This document shows positions 41,170 to 54,000 of a stretch of 64,000 nucleotides of DNA, piece after piece. The position numbers and the translations under genes are program-made. The notes beneath the pieces were generated by a model. The model did not search any database, was not told the DNA's origin, and saw nothing but the letters and a program-made list of their open reading frames with translations. The stretch's first letter is position 1. Each line of letters starts with the position of its first letter. This DNA is from Mytilisepta virgata. Its lineage: Eukaryota > Mollusca > Bivalvia > Mytilida > Mytilidae. The stretch is taken from the NCBI GenBank assembly GCA_028015205.1, contig CM051514.1, positions 3,906,001 to 3,970,000 on the forward strand. Direction: 5' to 3'.

Positions 41170-41880
41170 TCACCCAATGACTTTAAATTTATACTGACCT
41201 ATCAAGAATACTGCCGATTTCTATTTCTATGATAAGATTACACCCTATAGGAGTGTTATTTCAGACCTATTTGTTTAGTAGAACGACTATATATGAACTG
41301 TGTTATCCTTAGCTGGTTTTACAGCTAAAACGAGCACATTCTGTCCTTGGATATAAATTATGTACCGTAATGTCCAATTTTACAGTATTAGCAAGCAATC
41401 GCCTTGTTCATGTGTTGTTGATAATCATACTGTATTGATTTTTAAAGTTACACCAGACTGTCAGGATAGATAAAGGTAGATTCTGCTTTCATAAAACCGG
41501 TTTAAACCCACCACTGTTCAGTGTCTGTACTAAGTTTCGTTTTGTGCTTATTATCGTGTTTTGTACTCTTTATGTTATATTTTGTTCGGTTTTAGGGCTG
41601 TTTAGTGGCTTTGATTGATTGTTATGTCATTGATGACATTTTCTGTTATCCATTTTGTTGTTTTAAGGGTAGACATGCTTACCCTTCCGGAGCACCTGAT
41701 GTCACTTCCGGTTTTTTATGGAGAGGTCACATTGCTAGTGCTTTAGTTTCGGTGCTATCTTTAGTCTTTTAATTTATTATACGTTTTTATTCTTTTTTAC
41801 ATGTATCCTTGTGACATTTGTTTGTTGGGTTCCTTTCTCCTACTTTGTCCTTTCCTTGGACTTTGTGGACTTTTCCAACT
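41170..41880 (+). repeat. repeat family A, copy 2, with retroelement-tail fragment
   Basis: 41170-41665 follows the order of 34540-35085. From 41665 the sequence CTTACCCTTCCGGAGCACCTGA begins a plus-strand copy of the retroelement tail seen at 37500-37740. Region 40720-41170 shows nothing recognisable. Confidence 0.6.
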
Positions 41881-42024
41881 GTTGTAATACCTCGAAATCA
41901 TGACAAAATGACACCAGAAGGAAATAAATAACATAAAGTGACATGCATCTAATTTACTTTATAACAGTCGGACATATATATATATATAAGATTTAAATAT
42001 TGTTTATATTTTTAGTAGCTGATT

Positions 42025-42065
42025 CTATGGAAATCTCGCAGTTGCTTCTCCCATGGGATTTGATT
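42025..42065 (-). CDS. last coding exon: short tail after the cystine knot
   Basis: A strong acceptor (TTTTTTTCAG) precedes 13 codons ending in ATARFP and TAG (42027-42025). The phase fits the CTCK exon, which ends with one base of a split codon. No canonical polyadenylation signal was fixed nearby. Confidence 0.65.
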
Positions 42066-45000
42066 CTGAAAAAAAAATAGAAAGAAATTATTCCAATATA
42101 AAATCATCTTGAATCTGACGAATAATACTGTCGCTGTAACCTACACAAACTTGCCTGCTTAGGATATTGAAAAATTCGACACGTCATTGTTTTGTGATGA
42201 TTTTGAAATTTTACCATGAAGTGTATAACATTCTTTCAATTGATATGTAATTAACCAATTTGAAAATATTTGCAATGTTACATATAAATTGGTCATTTTT
42301 CTGAAGTTACTAATATAGACTATCATGTATTACATATACGTTAGGTTACTGTATATCTGTATACATGATAAACTTATAAAACAATACTCCACCACTGTTC
42401 AGTGTCTGTACCATGTCATACTATCCTGATTGTGTTAATGTTTGTATTTTGTGATCTTTTATGTCATTTTTTGTCAGAAGTTCTGTCAGTGTGGTTGCTT
42501 TGAGTGATTGGCATTGTTGACCTTTCCTGTTATCCATTTTGTATTTTATTTTTTTTTCATTCTTCTAAATTTATGTAATGTTTTGAACAAAATCATATAA
42601 AAATACTTCGCTGTTAATTAAGACTTATTCAGAGACGTTCATGAAAAAACGTCTATTTCTTATTATTGTTTGTACTTTGCTTGAAACTTAGGGGTGTATT
42701 TTGCAGATAAAGAATATTATTATATTATCATCATTATCAATGTATTGAACGGATCTCAAAACAATATGTCTAAAGATTCAAGACAAAACTAGAATAGCAT
42801 TACCATTCAAGATAAATGTTTAGTAACCAGTCTATGAATATCTAAAAAGGATTACAGAACCAATAGGGCAGAAGTAAGAAACTATACTAATTAGGGCAAA
42901 TTTGTAAAATTTGTGAAAACTAAGTAGTTTCTCCTTCTTGTATAGATAAGTCCTTAAATGGTTTTGACTTTAAACCTTCTGTTCATTTTTACATTTTTGA
43001 ATTTGATTTTCAAAATTTTGGATTTTTGTTTTGTTTTTCAACAGTTTAGACTGTGAGCACAACTGATGAGTCGTAAACCGATCAAAATTGGTGTCAAAGA
43101 ATTTTATTATGATTGTTGTATCATTTCCAAATTATGTGAAATACAAACTGACCTGAACCTAAACATGCATTGCATTTACAGGAGTTGGGTTTGAGAACTG
43201 GAATCTTAGCAGTAGATCTAGTTTTTCCGAGTAGTGGATCAACACATTCAACAATAACGTCTCTATAGTTCAAAACTTCTCCAGCACAACATTTACAATG
43301 TTGAACAAATGGAGAGGCATCCTGATCTCCAAGAGGCATCAATTGTGGTATCATCATGCTTGTTCCACATCCTCCGGTACAGTATGATATTGTTTCGTTG
43401 CCTAGTGATCGACAGTTTCCATTTGATAGGACTGCTGTTTCTGTTACTTCTTGACATGTGGCTGAAAAGAATAATGATCCAGAAGAATTATTAAGCTTGC
43501 TATACCAATTTACTACGTACAGTTAGTATATAATCAGATATAATACATTTAATGCTAATTTTGATCTAAAATCATTATTAAATGACTTAGCTGAATACTT
43601 AGAAATGCTTGAGATATCAGACTTGAGTTTGTCTTTATAATAGGTCTTTTTAACTTATCTTTGGGAAATTATTCTTAGCTCAGGATCTGTACAGTTTCAT
43701 TATTAGTAATTTTAAAACTAGTTACAAGAAATTGGAATTTGTGCACTTTGGAACAGTTTACAGTTTACGGAACAAATATTGCAGAAGGATTTAATATAGC
43801 ACAATAATAATGGAAGATATCGTCGTTGGAATTTGATATTAGAAACGGTCCAGCAAACTGCATATGTTATATACAAAATAATTGTCTAAACTCTTAAATA
43901 AGCAACAAGAAGAAAGTAAGATGGATCTTCTGTTCATTCGCTTCATGTTTGATTGTTAAGGTCACATTATCAAGACTCAGTACTTACTTTTTTCTGGCAT
44001 ACACACTCTACAACATGAATCATCTCTCTCATAATCTAAAACCTCTCCCTGAAAAGTAGAAATGAATTGCATACAGATGGAAAATTATTACATTGATCAT
44101 AATTACAAAAAGAAACCATTTTAATTAAATCAAAGCCTTATATGTAGTTTCGAAATTGCTTTAATCAAGTAAAACTGGTAAAGGTTTTTAATTACCTTGT
44201 TGACATAAACATAATACATATTTTTTTAGGTGGATGCTTTTTATACGCATTTGGCCACTGTTGTGCTTGAAATTGATATTGATTTTTTTCGATTATAAGA
44301 TGGTTAAAATTTTGAAAAGTAAGGCGTATCAAACTCCAGAATCGCTCTTTCTTGTAGGAATATTAATTCGGTTTTCGTTTTAAACATTGTTGGTAGGTCA
44401 TAAGTAAAAATAATCAAATACTCACTGGTAGACATTCTGTAGGTTCAGTGCACTTGCGTGAACATTTCGTATCACCATTGACACATTCACATAGTTCACA
44501 TGAATCTGCAGGATTTTCAAACATTTCACCAGGCTAAAATGTTAATGAACATACATTATTATTAAACTGCAACCTTACATAGTAGAAATTAATATACCAC
44601 TATTTATATTCAAGTAAGCCCCACAGACTTACTTACTGGTAAGTTACAAGAATCTGAGCCTTTTTCACTCTTTATAACATTTGTACGACTGTTTGTTAAT
44701 TCCTTAAGAGAGGAACCATTGGATTTTTCTGGAGGAATTGGTAAGTTGAGATTCTGGACGTTTTGTCATTCACTGGACTAGAAATTTATTTCGGCGAGAC
44801 AAGATGTGCGACTTTTTTTCAAATCCACTTGTATTTGATTCCGGGTAAAATCCAATACTACATATGTTTATTTTATTACATTTCCATCAAAATCTACATT
44901 TAAAAAAAAAAAAAAAATCCTCATTGTTCGATAATGAAATTATTTCTGTAATTAATTTTCTAATTTTCTTTTGGTCGGTCCTATCTTTCAATTTAAATTA

Positions 45001-48000
45001 AAAAGGTAAAAGCTACTGTTCTCAGCCAACTTTCTGAGTTAGCCTTTCAAATACAAGTGAACTTTCAGTTTGACTGACTTAAATGGATTAAGTGTATCAT
45101 AATAACCTAAACCTGGCATGATTTTTAAATTAAAACTTTTAAAAATCCAATTTTCTTAAATGTTACGCCGCTCAGCGGTAAGAAACCCAAAAGTTGAAAT
45201 ATAAAAAAACGTCAAACATTATTTGGTTTATGTTGCTAAAATCGTTCGTGTAATTATTATACGGAGGATATTTGAAACCACATGTAACAGTACGGAAATT
45301 TTACCTGTCTATCAACATCCATGTAGCGACATATTGCACATTCTTCAAGTGTTACACACTCTCCAAGCTCATTTCTGTAGAATTCTTCAGCACAGATACA
45401 CCCTTCTTTTTCACAATTTACATTCATTTCAACAGGAGTAGTTGAATTACAATACCTTTCAGAACATGTTGAATACGTACTCCACATTTCATTTTCACGG
45501 TCACATACTGAAAAAAACAGAATGTTTACCCATATTGTTTAAAAACACTAGGCTGAAGGCAAAACGGGTGGAGTAATGTATATTTAAAGAAACAAGCATA
45601 TATGTGTCCGATGGACACTACATGCCCCGCCTCCATCTGACAACCTAGCATTTGTTACCTAGACCATCCTCGCAAATGGTCTATAGTGCGCCGCAAATTT
45701 TATCCCTGAAAGTTTCATCCTGAACAGGAATGGAACCAGTACTGAAAATGTTGCACCATTTAGCATTACCTTTTTTGTATGGATCTTTGAGTCTCTGTTC
45801 TATTCGTTATATGTACAAGGGTTTTGCCATTTTATGATTTAATATAATGCGCTGTTGATTTTACATTAAATATCATATTTCAGCGATAAATTATAACAAA
45901 AATAACATTTACCACATGGTGGAAGTTGACAATCCTCTTCAATAATATTTTCATCAGGACATTCAGCACTTCCACTGATAAGTGTTCCTACTCTACTCTG
46001 TCTTCCACTACCGCAATCCATTCCATTATTACTCACGCATATTGCAGTTTCTGGATATTCGTACACACACTCGCCTACAGATTAAGGTTTGAAATATTTT
46101 AAATAATGTAAATTATAAATGAATGTTAAATACCTTAGATTGAAATATGTTTGGTATTTGTTTATGCAGTTCTGTACACAATAGTACCATTTACTGATAA
46201 GTGGATATTGAGTTATATCTTTTTACCTCAAAATATTTAAAATGGATGGCTCTTCCAATTATTTTAATGGTCGCTTTTGAAAGATGCATTTCAAATTTTC
46301 CATTTACTTACAGTTATCTTGGGTACAGTTTCTGCTCTCAAACAAGTTAATTCCGGGACACAGTTCTCTGGTATATTGTTCAACAAAGTTTCTTGTTCTA
46401 ATTTGTACTTCTCCAGGAACGCATGGGTTTGAGCATGTAGTCCAGTCATCCCATTCAGTGACAGAACAACCTGCAATGTGAAAGACTTGATATTATTACG
46501 TTGAAACCGGTAATTTACCAAAGAGATCTGGTAAATCTCATTTGAAAAGAACAGCCAGTATTTCACTCTAGGAAGTGACGTAATAATTGGCGCGAAGAGA
46601 TATCAAAAGACACGGTTTTTTATTGCTCCTTAGGTAAATTTGTCCTTTTTTTACACTATGGTATAATAATTCTGAATAACAGAATTAACAATAAAGTCCT
46701 CAAAATAAATCGTTAAACAACCAGTTTTCCCATTGGTATCATTATTACTACTATTTTTCATGCATCATTATCATTATTAATAATTGAATAAATTTCACAC
46801 TTACACGGAACTTCATCATTACATGGTTCATATTCTTGATTGTCACCTTCACATGGAGCACCATCACACATTGGTAGGGGGTTATTACATTGTCTGGTTC
46901 TGGTCCTCATTCCACCATCACATGACATGGTACACGAAGACCATTCTGACCATTCAGACCAATCTCCATCGACTATAATACCAATATATTATATGATGTT
47001 TGATGTTGGAGGTTTGTTGGTTAATTGATTTGATTTCGATATATGATTGTTCGGTATGAGCTAAAGCTGCATAAATTACAATATACTTGTCATGTCTATC
47101 GCTGTTGGATTAAAACAATATTTTCTGTAATTACGAATTTCATTTGTTTAAAAAGCTGTGATTGACATCAATATAAATTTCAGCTTGTAAATTACCGGTA
47201 AGAGAAATACCAGACGCTAATTACCTTTGTAATAATGTGATAACCCGTTCGTAGGATGGATGGATGAATAATTGTTGTACGTCCAGTGGCAACCATTAGG
47301 TGCATATCAGGACGATATCATGTTGATATGATATGATATGATCCCTGCTTTGTACTAGACCGTTACGTTAACCGGATTTTAACGTGCTAGCTTAATAAGT
47401 AACAGGCCACAGGAACTCTGACACATTTAGTGGTTTCCCTAGGTCATTTTAGCATGGTACTGCAACATGCTGCCCTCTGAAGCCTTTTTAGAAAGTGCCT
47501 TGAAAATACTGTTATTGTCCTCTAAAATACCATTCAGAAGACCCTTTCAGGGACCCAATTTCTATCAAATTAAGTTGTTTTATGGTCTTTAAACAGATTT
47601 GTGGCAGTTTTTTAACCTAATTTAAGAAAAAAAGGTGTTAATTATTCTTAACTGTTTGATTGCACGGCTAACATAGTGATTTATTGGCCAATCAATTATG
47701 AAAATTTCCCCATGCTGTGAAATAGCATGCCTTTATACGACTATCCCCAGTAGGGAAAAGATACCATGCCTTCACTTATTTCCGGGGGAAAACTCTAACA
47801 TTATACTGACTCCGAGCCGACCAGTCTTTTGCTTCTACACCTAGATGCCGCGTGCTTGGTGGAGAAGCAGCAAATCCCAATTTAATATCTTTGGTTTTAC
47901 CCGGTCGGAGATCGAACTCACAACCTTCCGCACTCGAGTCGAGCACGCTACCACAAAACCACCGAGGCTGGTTCCCTTCGTAGGAAAAGACATGTTAACA

Positions 48001-51000
48001 ATTCGTTTTTAAATTTCCGTAATTCTGATAAAAGTTCACTTAAGAGTTAAGAGAATTACAACCACTTCGTTATGAGCCTGGTTTTGTTACAAGTATTACG
48101 TAATAAACCATTGTAACTGTCATGACTGTGATTCATGGTAATTATTGTAACAAGTAGGTGTTTATTTAATACGAAATACAATAGTGAAAACCATGTTTGT
48201 CTTATTTATTTGTCATTTCATAGAAGTATTTCCTAAGAAATAACTATGAACGTATTTGTAAATGTATCGATTAACACAATAACAGTTCAGACTTACCGTT
48301 CGAATTCGAGTCCTTTACACAGTATTCCTCATAGTTCGAGTCGCAGTAACTAAAAAAAAACATAGCAGTCATCATGTCTTTTTTACAATCAAAGTGGTCA
48401 GACAAACAGACAAAAAGACAATAGATTTAACTTTGAAATGTTAAAACTTTACGAAAAAAGTAATTCACAAATGATTAGTTAGACAAATTTTCGCAATAAT
48501 CTAATTCCTGTCAAATGATCTTAGAACGTTGTAACCCGAATTTTTCATTGCTAAAGAATCTTGTACTCTCTTTTTATCAGACAGTACAACTATTCATTTA
48601 AAGATTTGAATTAAACCGAATTTACGATTTAAAAGTACAATGCTTAAGTGTAATAAGGACAAAGGAGTAGAGTCATTATTCCCTGTATTTGTTCCATTCA
48701 AAACTATTGATTTTGTTAATTTTAAATATTGCTTTTTATCGTAGACTATTGTAAATTGTATCCAAGATATTTTTATGTTAGCAATCACAAATGGTATGCT
48801 TAATCATTAGTAAGTTCAAGTTTTTTACCAGCAGAGGTCGTGTCTATAGGCGATTATAGTCAATTTGTGTCATTTTTGGAATATTGCCAGGAAAGGCATT
48901 GCATTTCATAAACAAATCCATTCTACTGTACATGTAGTATGAAAGGAGATACATGTAAATAAACTCACGTACGACCAAAAATTTGATTTCGTTATGAATG
49001 TCATTCACGTTGAAAAACTGTCTTAAAGACGTTAATTTGGTAAATTTGTGTTAAAACTGTTTCTGAAAGTGATATTCAGGTATGTAGAATTTCTTGTTAG
49101 TTATATGTTATATAATGTAAAGTACCATTTGACACATCTGTCATTCTGTGTAGTAATCAGATCGCCGATAGCAAATCCTTGACCATCATATGAACACACA
49201 AAACAGTCTGGCGATGGCTCTGGGTTGCATGGTGTCGTTTCAACATCTTCACCACATATCTCTGGGTTTCCTACCAGCAAATCTCTGTGAAAGTGCAAAA
49301 TGGTATAAGTACTACAAACACAATCTTTATTTCAACACACAGTTGTCGAGTAGAACAATTATTAACTCCAATACACATGTACCATGTAACAGGCTTTATG
49401 TAAACAAACGAACGTTCTCTTATCTTGGATATATTACATGTGTTCACATTTTACCCCTGCCCCTGTCCTTCAATGGGATTTTGCCTTCAGGCAGATAATA
49501 AAAAGCAACCTTAAACACTCAAAATTCCTGGTGTTTTTTGCCTTGACACAGGCCTATTTGGAATTTAATCCGCTCAAAAACATTTTAAGGTATTGTTTTG
49601 GCTTACAACATGTCGGGTCTTGGGCACAACTGATTAGTTGTAAATCACACGCCTCAGGATATTAACCCATCATCCAAGTGCTATTCGAACGTACCCGGGT
49701 TAATATGGCCATATGGGTGCGCAACGAGATCAGGCAGATGTGGCCATATCAGTCAGGTTTGCGTTCGGAATAAGTACTTCGGCAATATATGATAAACAGA
49801 TTAATACATGACATAATCCATGTAGGTCCGGGTATCATCCCTCGACCCATACCAGACAAGCCATCGGTCCGATATGGGAGTCTTGGAATGATACCCGTCC
49901 GATATGGTTATGTCATGCATTAATCTGTACATATTTGCTCTTTGAAAAACTGACACACGATTTATGTAACCCCTGTCATATTACCTGTATCTATTTTGTA
50001 TTCCGGCTTCACAGTCTTCACTACACTCTCCCCAGTTACTCCATTCAGACCATTCACAACCTGATAAGGTAATTACAAAGATAGGTTTTTATTAATCTAT
50101 TTTTAACTATTCTTGCAATAACATTACTGTAAAGGCGGGCATTATATGATCAAATTATTGCATTTACACGCTAATTGTCTGAATCTTTGATAGGGTATCT
50201 ACTTAAGTCTAAAGTGTATTGGAGTGAACTTTAAACTAAAATGATGTTCATATTACATCCTTAACAAAATAAATACTCGTTCAAAATTAGAGTTAAAGTA
50301 TAAAAATTACACAAGCTATTTACTCCACAGAATATCACTTTTTATATAAATGTTTAGATTAAATCTATATGTTATCTGCCCAAGAAATTACGAGTTTTTT
50401 TCAAATCTATATATTTTATACTTACAATCCTCAATCATGTAACATCTATAATCTCCAGGTGCCTCGCATGTACTGAAAAGAACAATTTTCTTAGATATTG
50501 AAACTTAAAAATTTCTCAAACAAGTAGTCATGACAAGTTAAAAAAACAATTTCGATATCAGAAGAATAGACCGCTATTAAAATGTAATTTTTTCACTGTT
50601 GTTGAAATGTAGCTGATTAATTCGAGTAAATGATTTATTGCTTCAAGATGTATATATATATTCTGAAGATCTAACTCGTAATAAATGAAATATTTAAAAC
50701 TTGAAGCTCACGAGAACCTGTATCGCTCGCATTGATTTATTTGGCCACATTCAGCAGATCTCAAAATTTGAATGGTAGAAATACTGGTTGGTGGTTGGTT
50801 TTAGTTACGAATAACTGATTCCATCTTATTGCAGCTAAAAAGAGGACAGAACCTTTAAATGATTTTTTCGTAAGGTCCTATGTTAAATTAAGATGGCTAT
50901 TGCAACCATCTTTCCTGCACTCCGGGTCGACGATCATAATAATGGAAAACTAAGAACAAATGCTAGTTTAAGGCAAGAAGATTTGTAATTTAATCTGGCA

Positions 51001-54000
51001 ATTTTGGGTCATTTTTCGTTTTCCATAAATAAAAACAGATTAACTATAAAATAGCTACCATTCTTCACATATTGAAGCTCCTGGTGCTGTCATTCCAACG
51101 TTTACTGGCAATCCGTTTGCTGAATAGCATGTGCATTCCTCTACAGGGACACAGTTACCCGTGTCATCCATGGCAAAACCTTCCTTACAACCACATCGTG
51201 GTTCGTACTCTTCTATATCCGTGCAACTTTCAGGATAGTTGATCATATAACAGGTCATGTTGCATCTGGGTACGTCCCATAATACTAGTGGATCTTCACA
51301 TTCTGTTCAGAAATGTATCAAAATTTATTTAAAAAAGTGTATAAATTTGGATAAACCCGTAGTATTTCTATTATTTTTTTAATTTTGCTAAAGACTGGTA
51401 ATTTCTGTAACAAATATATTTATACAGATTGAACTTATTGAATAGTTTGAAATTGAATTATTTCTCACACCTTCTTTTCTTTTCTCTGTATCAAACTGGC
51501 ACTGCTGAATTCAATTCAGTTTATAACGGGTGTTTTCCGGAACATATACAAAATGAAATCGAATAACCTTATGCAAATAAAAAAGTTAATTCTGCCCGGT
51601 CAGTTAAATAAAATAAGAGTAATATAATCATGCAAAATACAAAAGTACTGCTTTAAATATAAACATGTATGTGTAACCTACCAGGTGTTGGTGGGCATTC
51701 ATTGGAACAGCTCTCAACTTCACGTTCAATAGTGCCACTACAATCCCGAGTTCTTGTCATCACTCCTTCGGTGCAAGGTGCAGCATCTTGACCAACACTA
51801 CACTCTGACCAATCATCCCAAGGTGTACATGGCGCCAAAGTAGCTGCAAATGGTTATGAAAGTTATTTAAATGCTCTTACGCATCTTTCAAACATTTATT
51901 TTTCATGATTCCTTGAAATCTTTGTATTTTGTTTTCCTTATGCTAAGGAAAATCAGGAAAGAACAATAACCCATACAAAATACTGCGAAAAATCTAGAAT
52001 CTGTGATAACTTCCTTGCTTTTCCTCCAAAGAAATCAAATAGATATTATTGCCTTTAGGGACAGAATAAAAAAACAACTTTAAACACTCAAATTGTCGTT
52101 TCCTGATATTTTTTGACTTGAGGCAGAGATTACCTTAATAGAAAATAAATTGAAATTGCCTAATCAGTCTTACTTGGTGTTGTACATCTATGGGTATTAC
52201 AATCCTCTCGTTGGGTGATGTCCTCTGCACATCGATCTGGCGTCGTTACAGATAGCTTAATACGTTGTCTTGTTCTTGAACCTACATCACATTCCTTAGA
52301 GCACTCTGTCCAGTCGGTCCACTCAGAATATCGACATTCTGAAAAAAAAAAGAAAAGTAAAAGGCATATAAACAAAAATCAAATCATAAACTCCAAAATT
52401 AGTCACAAAATCAACTTTAAACTTTGAATCTTATTTCCAATCACTACACACAACGATCAGACCACACCTTTAAACCTGATTCAAACGTCGTATCCAAAAC
52501 ATAATTCGAATTCCATTTCTACGAAGAGTGTTACCATTAGGGAAATGTTTTCCTACGATATTAACAAATGAGTTTGTACTAAGATCAGACGGAGTTAAGA
52601 TAACGTTATTTCTTCACGAGGAGCTAGAAATGTTTATTTACTTATTTATTTACAATCTACAACATAAACTGGTACATTAAACAACTCTTTACCAATGAGA
52701 AAGGTTTACTTTTTCACATAAAAATGACACGAAAAGTATGCTTTACATAATATAGTTATTTTGTTACAATATTTATTGAACAAAAAGCAAGTAAAAGTTT
52801 TCCAAATCAGCGTGTACATATTTGAATGAAAATTTCGGAAATTTTTCTTGTCGAATTTCAGATAGTTAAATCTGTTTAATGCAGATACCGATTATTTATT
52901 GGTGATTTTTGTGACAATCGATAAAATAAATAACACACCCGGTTTACGTGTTTGATAAAAGTGCTCTAATACAGTGTAGTCTGAAAAAAAGTTTGTACTG
53001 CTCTATATTGTACTGAAAACACGTACGGAACTAGACATCTAAAGCTTCTCGTCCAATACAGGTTTTAAGCTCAGTACCGACTCGTTCAAATTTTCACTAA
53101 ATTATATTATTTTTACTTTGTTATATATTTTATTATTTATGCTAGGAATGTATTTTTGACACCGGATAATTCGAGCAGATCTTATGGTATAGTGTCGTTC
53201 AGGATGTTTTTTAAGTGAATTTTCATAAAGGGACCTAGGTAAACTTATATTGGCTATTGTGGCCATCTTGATCGCAAAATTGATAAATTTGAAGACGATA
53301 TGATTAGCACAGTCACATATAGTTTTGCGTTCTTGACTTGTAAAGCTGTTGGAAATAAATATATGGAAAAAGCATTTGAATATTTCTAGGCTTTCATTGT
53401 TAGCACTTCTGGTAAATAAATTATTGTTTAATTTGAAGAAATGGTGGTCGAATTTAATTTTTACTTACGCAGTTCAGAATGTCTCAGAAATGTCATATCA
53501 AACATTATACTGATAATATATATTTGTAAGTAAACATTTGTAAAATGATAAAAAGTAGTGAATCTTACCTTCGCATTCTCCTATCTCACAGTCAAACATT
53601 CCACCTGCGTTACATGTACTGGAAAGCAAAAACAACAGATTTGAAGCAAAACTAACATTCTTCCAATATTTGTGTGTATGAGATACCATTTTATTATATC
53701 GTCATAAAGGATTGCAAAATTCTAAATAATTTGGAAAACTATTGCTTTGACATTTAGATACCCACGTAAACCGGAAGGATTCCATTTTTAAATTAATAAT
53801 AATGATATGGATTTGTTTCTTACATGGAAATAAATTAAACCAATACGGTGTTTTTAGAATGGTAATGTTCTCCTCGTACGATTGTTACCAGAAATTCATT
53901 CATATCGTACATTTTGACACAATTTTAAATAATATGGGTAACATTTTTTTTAACAAACAAGTCTCGAAAATCATTTTGGTGGCGTTCATTTGATTAGTTT

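Noticed and set aside
44703..44745. Possible fourth copy of the GGGAGCAACC MITE (GAGGAACCATTGGATTTTTC)
   Set aside because: Only one end is similar and no matching inverted end was found.
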